A stretch of 64,000 nucleotides of DNA from contig JAEPMJ010000003.1 in NCBI GenBank assembly GCA_017644005.1, positions 555,233-619,232 on the forward strand. The letters run 5' to 3'. Position 1 is the stretch's first letter, and every line of letters begins with the position of its first letter. A model generated the notes under the pieces. That model was given only the letters and a program-made list of their open reading frames with translations, was not told the origin of the DNA and did no database searches. Below are positions 35,882 through 43,782 of this stretch, piece by piece. This stretch comes from Rhizobiaceae bacterium. Lineage in GTDB: Bacteria > Pseudomonadota > Alphaproteobacteria > Rhizobiales > Rhizobiaceae. A program made the translations under genes and the position numbers.

Positions 35882-36043
35882 ATGCCCCGACCCAGGAAAA
35901 AGAAAATGAGCCTTTCCCGCCACGAGCAGCAACGCGTGCGAACCCGCGCGGCCAGTCTTTCCCGCCACTACGGTTCGATCGGCCCGGCGGCCATCATCGC
36001 CGCGCTGATGTTCCGGCCACAGGGCAAGCGTTCAGCCAGCTAA
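35882..36043 (+). CDS. small basic protein of unknown function
   Basis: 53 residues starting MPRPRKKKMSLSRHEQQRVR and continuing with RTRAASLSRHYGSIGPAAII to FRPQGKRSAS. The reading is strongly basic in the first half, with a short hydrophobic stretch (about 33-43). An alternative ATG at 35906 has AGGAAAAAG upstream. The frame is open from 35765 but the earlier part does not look conserved. Its 3' end overlaps the convergent LysE gene by 12 bases. Probability of being real is moderate; function unknown. Confidence 0.5.
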   Translation: MPRPRKKKMSLSRHEQQRVRTRAASLSRHYGSIGPAAIIAALMFRPQGKRSAS

Positions 36044-36646
36044 ACTGCGCAGAAGTCCGATTGCGATGGCGGCCATGATAACGCCGATCGCGCAATCCAG
36101 CAGCCGCCAGGCCGATGGCCGCGCAAACAGCGGCTGCAACAGTCTTGCGCCGTAGCCCAGGCCGAAAAACCAGACGAACGACGCAAGTACGGCGCCGATG
36201 CCGAAGACCAAGCGGTGTGTGCCGGCATAGCCGGCAGACACGGAACCAACGAGCAGCACCGTGTCGAGATAGACATGCGGGTTGAGGAAGGTAAACGCCA
36301 GGCAGGCCGAGACGGCAGCGCCAAGGCGCGTCTCGCCGGATTTCGCGGCTTTGAGAGTATCGGGGCGCCACGCACGGCGGAACGCCAAAGCAGAATAGGC
36401 GAACAGGAACACCGCGCCGCCGACGGTCACCACTTTCACCAGAGCAGGCGACTGTGCCACCAGCGTGCCCAGGCCGGCTACGCCCGCGGCGATCAGCACC
36501 GCGTCGGATAACGCGCAAATCAGGCACAGAACAAAGACATGCTGCCCCAGCAGTCCCTGGCGCAGAATGAACGCGTTCTGGGCTCCGATCGCCACGATCA
36601 GCGAACCGCCGAGGAAGAATCCGGACAGGAAGGACAGAAGGGTCAT
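36032..36646 (-). CDS. LysE/ArgO-family amino acid exporter
   Basis: 204 residues from the ATG of MTLLSFLSGFFLGGSLIVAI; a longer frame to 36793 lacks family features. Six hydrophobic segments. The family signature GAQNAFILRQGLLGQHVF (about 22-39) is that of the ArgO subgroup, which exports basic amino acids such as arginine and lysine. TFLNPHVYLDTVLLVGSVSA is the second conserved block. Its end overlaps a small plus-strand gene. Confidence 0.9.
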   Translation of the reverse strand: MTLLSFLSGFFLGGSLIVAIGAQNAFILRQGLLGQHVFVLCLICALSDAVLIAAGVAGLGTLVAQSPALVKVVTVGGAVFLFAYSALAFRRAWRPDTLKAAKSGETRLGAAVSACLAFTFLNPHVYLDTVLLVGSVSAGYAGTHRLVFGIGAVLASFVWFFGLGYGARLLQPLFARPSAWRLLDCAIGVIMAAIAIGLLRSLAG

Positions 36647-36722
36647 GTCCCGGCTATAGCCGGTGCGTGCACCTGTACAATAGGCCAGCACCAACGATCT
36701 GTCTGCCGGACCGAGGCAATTC

Positions 36723-37478
36723 TCAAAACAGGTCGAGCTGTCCTGCGTCGCTACCTTGCCTGGCCGTGGCCGGCGGTCCGGCTCGCGGTTCAACGCGCTC
36801 CTGAATCTCAGGGCCGGTGTTGGAGAATTTGTTGACCTTGTCCGACACCGGTATTGCCTCGAAGAAGTCCGGCTGAACCGGCTGCATCAGTTCCGCCACA
36901 TCGCGCGGTTCGTTCTTCACGCAGTCCAGCCAGCGGGCGAAATCCTGCGGTTGAATGACGACGGGCATGCGGTGATGGATATGGCTGATCGTTTCGTTGG
37001 CGGCTGTCGTCAGAATGGCGCCGGTGTCCACCTCCGAGCCGCCGGGTTCGCTATAGGTTTCCACAAGGCCGCCAAAGGCAACCAGGCCGCCCTGGCGCGG
37101 CTTGACCCAGTAGGCCTGCACGGGCTTGCCGCCCTGGCGCTTCCATTCATAGAACCCCGAGGCCGGAATGAGCGCGCGCCGATGCCGCATGGCAGCACGG
37201 AAAGTGTTTTTCTCTGCCGCAGTTTCCGAGCGCGCATTGATCAACAACGGCAGATCCCTCGGGTTCTTTGCCCAGCTCGGAATAAACCCCCAGCGCACCA
37301 GCAGCTCGACACGATCGGGAAGGTTGGAACCCGGCTCGCGCGGCGGGCCGGCAATCACCGTGGTGACCGGCTGCGTCGGCGCGATGTTGTAGCGCGGCGG
37401 AAACTTCGCGATATCGAGCAAGTTGAAGAACGCCTTCACTTCCTCCGGGGTGCCGATCAGAGCGTAGCGGCCACACAT
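36723..37478 (-). CDS. SRAP-family protein (YedK/HMCES-like)
   Basis: 251 residues starting MCGRYALIGT; the start is fixed because Cys2 must become the N-terminal residue. Further SRAP residues are Asn in PPRYNIAPTQPV, Glu in SGFYEWKRQGG, and His in ISHIHHRMPVVI. HMCES/YedK covalently traps abasic sites in single-stranded DNA through Cys2. The longer upstream frame overlaps the DUF2799 gene and is not coding. It lies seven bases downstream of that gene. No LexA box was evident. Confidence 0.93.
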   Translation of the reverse strand: MCGRYALIGTPEEVKAFFNLLDIAKFPPRYNIAPTQPVTTVIAGPPREPGSNLPDRVELLVRWGFIPSWAKNPRDLPLLINARSETAAEKNTFRAAMRHRRALIPASGFYEWKRQGGKPVQAYWVKPRQGGLVAFGGLVETYSEPGGSEVDTGAILTTAANETISHIHHRMPVVIQPQDFARWLDCVKNEPRDVAELMQPVQPDFFEAIPVSDKVNKFSNTGPEIQERVEPRAGPPATARQGSDAGQLDLF

Positions 37479-37485
37479 ACCGACC

Positions 37486-38058
37486 TCAGTATCCGCGAGA
37501 GAAATCGGCCAGATAGCGGTCGTAATTGGCCTCTGCGCTCTGCACGCGGATTTCCGCGCCGAAGACCTGCGTGCGCAGCGTCTCGGCCTCGATGGTGAGC
37601 CGCTGCTTGTCGTCTTCCTTGGCATCAGCAAGGTCGTCCAGCGCCTTCTGCAGCTTGGAGCGCGCTTCATTGAGCTCCTTGCGGGCATCGAACACGCGTT
37701 TGCCGACCTGATACGCATTGAGGAACTCCGGCGCGAGATCGGCCGGGCAGGAATTCTTGTAGCTGTTGCCGTCGCGGCCGACCAGAAGACCGTTCTGCGG
37801 CGTGCAATAGGTTCGGATGCCAATCTGCCAGCCCTGAAACCAGAGCGCGTCGTTTACCGGTACGCCATGTTTGGCACAGGCCTCCCGGTGCAGTTCGACA
37901 TAATTCGATGGCTGACCGGACGCACCGTCGCCCTGTCCGAGCTGATACCAGTCCGCCGACAGGCACTCATCCTCGTTAAGTGTTGCGCACGTCGACAGCG
38001 CCAGGGCCGATGCCATCAGCGTCGAAACCACCCAAATCGATCTTGCGAAACGTGTCAC
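37486..38058 (-). CDS. DUF2799 putative lipoprotein
   Basis: 190 residues. The N-terminus (VVSTLMASALALSTCATL) is a lipoprotein signal with a likely lipobox LSTC, so the protein is probably anchored to a membrane. Conserved cysteines (DECLSADW, REACAKHG, RTYCTPQN, KNSCPADL) and the DUF2799 pattern SADWYQLGQGDGASGQ, ALWFQGWQIGIRTYC are seen. A C-terminal coiled-coil (about 115-180, KELNEARSKLQKALDDLADA) follows. Function unknown. Probably cotranscribed with the SRAP gene. Confidence 0.85.
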   Translation of the reverse strand: MTRFARSIWVVSTLMASALALSTCATLNEDECLSADWYQLGQGDGASGQPSNYVELHREACAKHGVPVNDALWFQGWQIGIRTYCTPQNGLLVGRDGNSYKNSCPADLAPEFLNAYQVGKRVFDARKELNEARSKLQKALDDLADAKEDDKQRLTIEAETLRTQVFGAEIRVQSAEANYDRYLADFSRGY

Positions 38059-38154
38059 CGGCCCATACCCCTCCCATCAGGTGCTGGAGGTTGGCCCTTG
38101 CGCGCAACCGTTGCAACCCTGCCGCGCCCTTTCGATGGCCCGAGGAGCCCGCAT

Positions 38155-38565
38155 GTGAACACCAAATACCCTGTAAGGGCAGTTTCAGCGGCCTGTGTGG
38201 CCGACGGAAAGGTGCTGCTTGTATTGCGCGGACGCGCGCCAGCAAAAGGCAGGTACGCGTTTCCGGGCGGGCGCGTAGAGCCCGGCGAGGGACTCGATGT
38301 TGCCATGCGGCGCGAACTGAAAGAGGAAACCGGGCTGGAGGCACTTGCCTGGCGGCCATTCCGCGACGTGCTTCTGAAGGCCAGCGAGCCAGGCGCCTTC
38401 GACTATGCGCTCACCGTTTTCCTGGTGCAGGAAACCAGCGGAACGCTGCAGGCCGGCGACGATGCGGCGGAGGCCCGCTGGGTGACGCTGCGCGAGGCCG
38501 AAACACTTCCAGTCACGTCGAGCACGCTCGTCGTCGTGCGCGAACTTCTGGCAGAGGCCAGTTAA
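38155..38565 (+). CDS. Nudix hydrolase
   Basis: 136 residues from a GTG preceded by CGAGGAGCC; longer frames lie in the region divergent from DUF2799 and show no family features. The Nudix box is complete: GGRVEPGEGLDVAMRRELKE then ETGLE (about 35-58), with the catalytic REx2EE core. It splits a nucleoside diphosphate linked to another group; the substrate is unknown. Next gene, TIGR02301, follows on the same strand after 75 bases, a pairing common in Rhizobiales. Confidence 0.92.
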   Translation: MNTKYPVRAVSAACVADGKVLLVLRGRAPAKGRYAFPGGRVEPGEGLDVAMRRELKEETGLEALAWRPFRDVLLKASEPGAFDYALTVFLVQETSGTLQAGDDAAEARWVTLREAETLPVTSSTLVVVRELLAEAS

Positions 38566-38640
38566 CGCTGGCCGCAACATGCGCCGCAACAGGCACTACA
38601 TGGCCTTGCAGCGGTCGCAATTCCACGCGAAAAGGCTGGA

Positions 38641-39021
38641 ATGGGATCGGGCAGAGCAACATTAGCCGGATTATTGCTGGTGGCCGCGCTTGCGGGCAGC
38701 ACGGTGCGCGCCACTGCCGTAGAAGCCGCCTACGAAAAACACCTTGTGCGGCTCGCGGAGCTGTTCGGCTCGTTGCACTATCTGCGCAATCTGTGCGGGG
38801 AAACCGGCAACACATGGCGCGAACACATGGAATCGCTGCTCGTTGCCGAGGAGCCCGAGCCGGAGCGCCGGGCCCGTCTGGTAGCCAGTTTCAATCATGG
38901 CTACCGCTCCTTCGGCAGCGTCTACACAACTTGCACCGCCTCCGCGGTAGAGGCGATCGAACGCTATATGCTTGAGGGCGAGACGCTGACGCGCGACCTC
39001 GTCTCGCGTTTCGGCAATTAA
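38641..39021 (+). CDS. TIGR02301-family secreted protein
   Basis: 126 residues with a signal peptide (MGSGRATLAGLLLVAALAG, cleaved around 25). The family core is AELFGSLHYLRNLCGETGNT and ASFNHGYRSFGSVYTTCTAS; the two Cys probably form a periplasmic disulfide. The family is restricted to alphaproteobacteria and uncharacterised. Follows the Nudix gene on the same strand. Confidence 0.85.
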   Translation: MGSGRATLAGLLLVAALAGSTVRATAVEAAYEKHLVRLAELFGSLHYLRNLCGETGNTWREHMESLLVAEEPEPERRARLVASFNHGYRSFGSVYTTCTASAVEAIERYMLEGETLTRDLVSRFGN

Positions 39022-39147
39022 CCGGGCGTTAACCGCCGCCTCAGCGCCCGGCTTCCCGCCACATTTGCTGTGTTATCGTCAGAGCTGGGACTAACGAACG
39101 GGATGTCGCGCCGGTACGAGGCGGCGTACGGCACAGGGTGATGAGCG

Positions 39148-39405
39148 ATGATACGCAGCGGCGGCGACATCGACGCAATACTTCGCGAACATATGCGGCT
39201 TACTGCAACCGAGAGCCAGAAAACGGCCTGGGCCGAAGCCGAGGCCTGGGGCATCGATCCCGAGATCATGGCTGAAGCAGCGCTGGCGGCAGCACTCGGC
39301 GCCATGGTCGCCGAGGGCGGAGAAGATGCCGCACTGGCGCTCATCGAAGCAATGCGCGAGCGTGTCGTTCAAGGTGCATTCGAGCCGGAACAGACGCGTC
39401 ATTGA
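39148..39405 (+). CDS. small hypothetical protein
   Basis: 85 residues, mostly helical and acidic. It begins MIRSGGDIDAILREHMRLTA and contains the alanine-rich AEAALAAALGAMVAEGGEDA. No signal peptide or domain recognised. Preceded by GTGATGAGCG. It lies among other unassigned genes (38641-40719), all on the plus strand. Confidence 0.6.
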   Translation: MIRSGGDIDAILREHMRLTATESQKTAWAEAEAWGIDPEIMAEAALAAALGAMVAEGGEDAALALIEAMRERVVQGAFEPEQTRH

Positions 39406-39519
39406 AGGGTGAAGAGCCGGCCAGCGTTGCTGCAATGCATCCAATTTCGTTGGCGGTTCATTTATAATTGACCTGACGGAACCGGCCCGACGCCGGTCCA
39501 ACCCGCCATTGTGAGGCAT

Positions 39520-40233
39520 ATGCGGCACCTTTCTGCAGCCAGTGATGACAAACGCAACCGCCTGACAGCGCCATGCCTGGCCGTCGGGCTTTCCGTGCTG
39601 CTGATGCCGAGCGCGTCGCTGGCGTTGAGCGAATTGCCCGAGGAGAACATCGAACCCGCACCGGAAATCATAACGGTGCCGTTGCCGCCACCGATATCGG
39701 GGCCGGAACAGACCGTCAGCGACATTGAGGATGACGAGGACTCAGTTGCTCCGCAAGCAACCGAAACGCCCGAAGTCTATTACGACCTGGAACGCCTGCC
39801 GGAGCCTGTGCGGCGGATGCGCGGACTGATCATCGATGCGTGCAAGGCCGGCGACATCGAAGCCTTGCGCCCCCTGCTTGGCAATGACGAGAGCCGAACG
39901 CAAGTCTCGAGCGGCGGCGGCAATTTCGATCCGGTGGAATTCCTGAAGGACATTTCAGGAGACGGCGAAGGCCATGAAATTCTGGCCATCCTTCTCGAAG
40001 TGCTGGAAGCCGGCTACGTGCATCTCGACCCCGGCGAGCCGGAGGAGATCTATCTGTGGCCCTATTTCTTCGCCGTACCGCTGGAAGGGCTGAGCGGGCC
40101 CCAGAGGGTGGAACTGTTCAAGCTGGTGACCGCCGGTGACTATGAGGACATGAAATCCTTCGGCGCCTACATCTTCTACAGGGTCGGCATCACACCCGAG
40201 GGTCGCTGGGCGTTCTTTCTCGCCGGCCATTAA
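39520..40233 (+). CDS. secreted protein of unknown function
   Basis: 237 residues from the ATG (a GTG at 39511 is possible). The N-terminal segment LTAPCLAVGLSVLLMPSASL is a likely signal peptide, followed by a Pro/Glu/Asp-rich linker (about 35-80). The C-terminal domain (about 85-237) starts YYDLERLPEPVRRMRGLIID and holds LEGLSGPQRVELFKLVTAGD; a similar alphaproteobacterial family of unknown function is known to me only by appearance. A hairpin ACCGGC/GCCGGT lies at 39481-39497 in its leader. Confidence 0.65.
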   Translation: MRHLSAASDDKRNRLTAPCLAVGLSVLLMPSASLALSELPEENIEPAPEIITVPLPPPISGPEQTVSDIEDDEDSVAPQATETPEVYYDLERLPEPVRRMRGLIIDACKAGDIEALRPLLGNDESRTQVSSGGGNFDPVEFLKDISGDGEGHEILAILLEVLEAGYVHLDPGEPEEIYLWPYFFAVPLEGLSGPQRVELFKLVTAGDYEDMKSFGAYIFYRVGITPEGRWAFFLAGH

Positions 40234-40293
40234 AACCGTTGGCAATGCAGAACCGCGCCCCCATATCAACCGGGAAGACAGTTGGGGGCAACC

Positions 40294-40719
40294 ATGGCAG
40301 CAGGCAAACCGGACCGTGTGCGCGAACTGCGGAAACCAAAACAGCACAGCCGGCCGCGCCTGATACGGCGAGTGCTGCTTCTGCAGGTCAAACTCTTCGC
40401 CGACGGCCTGCGCGATTTCGTCATGATGCCGCTGTCGCTGGCCGCCGCCGCACTCGGGATGCTGTCCAGCCGAAACGAACCCGAAGTCTATCTCGACCGG
40501 CTGATGCATTTCGGCCGCGAAAGCGATCGCTGGATCAACCTGTTCGACCATTACGACACCGACGACCCGGGTCGCCCCGTTTCGCTCGACCGCCTTGCCG
40601 AGGAGTTGGAGGCAACGGTTCTTCGCGACTATGAGAACGGTGGCCTGAGCGCCCGCGGAGCCGACCATCTGCGCGACCTGGTCAGCCGGCTGAGGCGTGT
40701 ACGCAACGAAGCGACATGA
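40294..40719 (+). CDS. conserved hypothetical membrane-associated protein
   Basis: 141 residues from the ATG of MAAGKPDRVREL; a TTG start 12 bases earlier is possible. A basic N-terminus is followed by one hydrophobic stretch, FVMMPLSLAAAALGML (about 40-56), then an acidic soluble domain with FGRESDRWINLFDHYDTDDP. It may be a single-pass inner-membrane protein. Function unknown. Confidence 0.65.
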   Translation: MAAGKPDRVRELRKPKQHSRPRLIRRVLLLQVKLFADGLRDFVMMPLSLAAAALGMLSSRNEPEVYLDRLMHFGRESDRWINLFDHYDTDDPGRPVSLDRLAEELEATVLRDYENGGLSARGADHLRDLVSRLRRVRNEAT

Positions 40720-40859
40720 CACAGACCTGCGGCTGCGGGTGTATCGCCATAGACTTGCGGGGCCGGTTGTCAGCAGTCATCCAGCCCGGCGGCAACGGCC
40801 TTGTAGGCAGTTGTAACGGGGCTTAGGTAGTAGGCATCGCAAACGCCAACGTCCACGCC

Positions 40860-41717
40860 ATGCCAACAGCTCATCTCACAGACCGCGCCCTCATTCTGGC
40901 CACCGGCCCCGACGCGCGGCCATTTCTGCAGAACATCATCACCACCGACATCGATGCGATGGATCAACGGGAGGTAAGACCCGGCGCGTTGCTGACGCCA
41001 CAGGGCAAAATCCTGTTCGATTTCCTGATTTCCCTGTGCGGGACGGACGGGGTGCGGCTCGAGTGCCGCGCCGCTGTCGCCGACGATTTCCAGCGCAGGC
41101 TGATGCTCTACAAGCTGCGTGCCAAGGTGGAAATTAGCAAGCAGGAACAGCCTGTTGTCGCTGTCGCATGGGAGATCGATTCACCGACCTCGCGCGATGA
41201 TTCAAACTGGCTTCGCGATACGCGGTTTGCGGATATCGAGGTCCGGCGTGGTTATTCAGACATACCTTCGGCGGACGCTGCCGTCGGAGCCTATGCCGCG
41301 TTGCGCGTGGCGCATGGCGTTGCCGAAAGCGGCCCGGACTACGAGCTCGGCGACGCATTTCCGCATGATGTGCTGTTCGATCAGAATGGCGGCGTCGGAC
41401 TGAAGAAAGGCTGTTTTGTCGGCCAGGAAGTCGTATCGCGCATGCATCATCGCGGCACGGCGCGGCGCCGGCTACTGCTCGCCAGCGCGGACGCCGACCT
41501 GCCGCCGGCAGGCACAGACATTGCCGCAGGCGGCCGCGCGGTTGGGGTGCTCGGCACGGTGGCAGGTGCGAACGGGCTGGCTATTGCGCGCATCGACAAG
41601 GTGAAGGCAGCGCGCGACTCCGGAATCGAACTTGCAGCAGGCGACACGCCACTCAGGCTCGACATTCCGGGCTGGGCCACATTCACCTTCCCCGATAAAG
41701 ACACGGAGGCCGATTAG
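40860..41717 (+). CDS. ygfZ: YgfZ/GcvT-domain folate-binding protein
   Basis: 285 residues. The N-terminal GcvT-like domain begins TDRALILATGPDARPFLQNI, and the family signature is GLKKGCFVGQEVVSRMHHRG (about 182-201), with the conserved K-G-C-x-x-G-Q-E. YgfZ proteins bind tetrahydrofolate and help maintain certain Fe-S enzymes. The stop overlaps the next gene's GTG start, so the HD hydrolase is coupled to it. Confidence 0.93.
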   Translation: MPTAHLTDRALILATGPDARPFLQNIITTDIDAMDQREVRPGALLTPQGKILFDFLISLCGTDGVRLECRAAVADDFQRRLMLYKLRAKVEISKQEQPVVAVAWEIDSPTSRDDSNWLRDTRFADIEVRRGYSDIPSADAAVGAYAALRVAHGVAESGPDYELGDAFPHDVLFDQNGGVGLKKGCFVGQEVVSRMHHRGTARRRLLLASADADLPPAGTDIAAGGRAVGVLGTVAGANGLAIARIDKVKAARDSGIELAAGDTPLRLDIPGWATFTFPDKDTEAD

Positions 41718-42325
41718 TGGCCGACAAACCCGGGGCACCGGCGCGGGCCTGGCAGCGTATGCTCTCGGGCCGCAGGCTCGACCTGCTCGACCCCTCGCCG
41801 CTCGATATCGAGCTCATCGACATCGCGCACGGGCTTGCTCGCGTTGCCCGCTGGAACGGCCAGACTGTGGGCGATCACGCCTATTCGGTGGCGCAGCACT
41901 CGCTGCTGGTTGAGGCGATTTTCACCCGAACCTGCCGCAACCCGACTCCGCGAGACCAGCTGGCCGCGCTTTTGCATGACGCACCCGAATATGTGATCGG
42001 CGACATGATTTCGCCGTTCAAGGCAGTGGTCGGCGGCGGCTACAAGGCTGTGGAAGCGCGCCTGCAGCATGCCGTTCACGTGCATTTCGGCCTGCCGGCC
42101 GAACTGCCGCAGATGCTGAAAAAGTCGATCAAGCGCGCCGACCAGATCGCCGCATATTTCGAGGCGACGGAACTGGCCGGATTTTCGGACGCTGAGGCAT
42201 CGAAATATTTCGGGCGGCCGCGCGGCATCTCCGCCGATGGCTTCGATCTCGCTGCCCGGCCCGCCAGGGCGGTGCAGAAGGCGTTTCTGACGCGGTTTAA
42301 CGAAATCAGCCGCACGCAAGCCTGA
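41717..42325 (+). CDS. HD-domain hydrolase (YfbR-like)
   Basis: 202 residues from a GTG that overlaps the ygfZ stop. The HD metal site is VGDHAYSVAQHSLLVEA with ALLHDAPEYVIGDM (about residues 53-95) and a further Asp in KRADQIAAYFEATEL. YfbR removes phosphate from deoxynucleoside monophosphates; this homologue may do the same, but the exact substrate is unproven. Converges with the RimK-like gene with five bases between stops. Confidence 0.88.
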   Translation: MADKPGAPARAWQRMLSGRRLDLLDPSPLDIELIDIAHGLARVARWNGQTVGDHAYSVAQHSLLVEAIFTRTCRNPTPRDQLAALLHDAPEYVIGDMISPFKAVVGGGYKAVEARLQHAVHVHFGLPAELPQMLKKSIKRADQIAAYFEATELAGFSDAEASKYFGRPRGISADGFDLAARPARAVQKAFLTRFNEISRTQA

Positions 42326-42330
42326 ACGAA

Positions 42331-43782
42331 TCAGCGCTCAAGCCGCTTGATGAACCAGTCGGTCAGGCGGGTCCAGACCTCGTCTTTCTCCCCTGTATCC
42401 TCGCAACCATGGTCGAGGTTCGGATTGTCGTTGACCTCGATAACGCAGACGCCGTCCGGCGTTTCCTTCAGGTCGACACCGTATAGTCCGTCGCCGATGC
42501 AGCGCGCGGCGCGAACGGCGACGTCAATCACATCCGCAGGTGTTTCACGCAATGTGAATGTTCTGAAGCCGCCTTCGTCGGGCCGGCCGCGGCGATCGTG
42601 GTTGACGATCTGCCAGTGCTTGCGCGCCATCAGATACTGCACCGAAAACAGAGGCTCGCCACCCAGTACGCCGATGCGCCAGTCGAACTCGGTGGGCATG
42701 AATTTCTGCGCGATCAGAAGGTCGGAATCTTCCAGCCATTTGGTGGCAAGCTGCTTCAGCTCAGTGAAGTCCCCCGCCTTTTTGACGCCACGCGAAAAGG
42801 AGCTGTCGGGGATCTTCAGAACCAGCGGAAATCCGAGCGTCTGCGCGGCAAGCTCAAGGTCGCCCGGCCCGGCTATCATCACGGTGGGCGGCACCGGCAC
42901 CTTGTTCGCGGCCATCAATTCGTTGAGGTAGACCTTGTTGGTGCAGCGGATCATCGACAGCGGGTCGTCGATCACCGGCATGCCCTCCTGCTGCGCGCGG
43001 CGGGCGAAACGGTAGGTGTGATTGGAAATCGCCGTTGTCTCACGAATGAACAACGCATCGTAATTGGCGAGCCGAGCGAGATCGCGCTTGGTGATCGGCT
43101 CCACCTCGACACCCATCCTGGCGGCTACCCGCGACCAGTGTTTAAGCGAGTTGACGGAGGATGGCGGCAACTCCTCATTGGCATCGATGAGGGTGGCAAA
43201 GGTGTAGCGAGCCGGCGTGCGGGTGCGCGAATCCCGCCACTCGCGTGCGGTGTAGCGCTCCATCGATTCCAGAAACCGCGCCTTTTGGCCGGCATCCATG
43301 CGGGCCAGCGGCAGGAAGCCGATTTTCCTGATTGACGCCCATTGGCCATCCTCGATCGTGACCTCCAGCGAAGGTGCACGAAACCAGTCGAACAGAAGCC
43401 GCGCGAAACGGTCCCATACCTTGGACGGGCCCATGCCGAAAAAGACGGACAATGTGCGCGGAAAGTCGCCGCCCAGGTCCTTGCGGCACTTGTTGAGCGC
43501 CTGCTCAAGCTCCGGCAGCGCATTTTCGTAGAGTTTCTTCTCCGACAGGTCGATCATCGTCTCGACCGTCGGAATGACCTTGTGGCCGCGCGAACTGGCC
43601 AGAAGCGACGCGTAATAGCCGCGCGACTGGTACGAATAGGAATTTGAGAGATTGATTACCTTGGGCGGCTGGCCGCGGAAGAGCGACGGATGGGCCAGGT
43701 AGTCGCGGCTGGTGATGATCTTGTGCGGTGTGGCCACCTGATCGAGATCGCCGGCCCGGCCGGTCAGGATCACCCAGCTCAT
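42331..43782 (-). CDS. RLAN-domain RimK-family ATP-grasp ligase
   Basis: 483 residues. An N-terminal RimK-like N-terminal (RLAN) region (about 1-195) includes PKVINLSNSYSYQSRGYYAS. The C-terminal ATP-grasp ligase (about 260-483) has the lid/ATP motifs FPLVLKIPDSSFSRGVKKAG and the metal-binding EVNDNPNLDHG. ATP-grasp ligases join carboxylates to amines through an acyl-phosphate, here probably adding an amino acid to a peptide. Its start overlaps the stop of the GNAT-peptidase C39 gene (ATGA), so both are made together. No target peptide gene is seen nearby. Confidence 0.88.
   Translation of the reverse strand: MSWVILTGRAGDLDQVATPHKIITSRDYLAHPSLFRGQPPKVINLSNSYSYQSRGYYASLLASSRGHKVIPTVETMIDLSEKKLYENALPELEQALNKCRKDLGGDFPRTLSVFFGMGPSKVWDRFARLLFDWFRAPSLEVTIEDGQWASIRKIGFLPLARMDAGQKARFLESMERYTAREWRDSRTRTPARYTFATLIDANEELPPSSVNSLKHWSRVAARMGVEVEPITKRDLARLANYDALFIRETTAISNHTYRFARRAQQEGMPVIDDPLSMIRCTNKVYLNELMAANKVPVPPTVMIAGPGDLELAAQTLGFPLVLKIPDSSFSRGVKKAGDFTELKQLATKWLEDSDLLIAQKFMPTEFDWRIGVLGGEPLFSVQYLMARKHWQIVNHDRRGRPDEGGFRTFTLRETPADVIDVAVRAARCIGDGLYGVDLKETPDGVCVIEVNDNPNLDHGCEDTGEKDEVWTRLTDWFIKRLER

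Noticed and set aside
38555..38574. Hairpin GGCCAG/CTGGCC at the end of the Nudix gene, considered as a terminator
   Set aside because: It is not followed by a T run and overlaps the stop codon, so it is not supported as a Rho-independent terminator.
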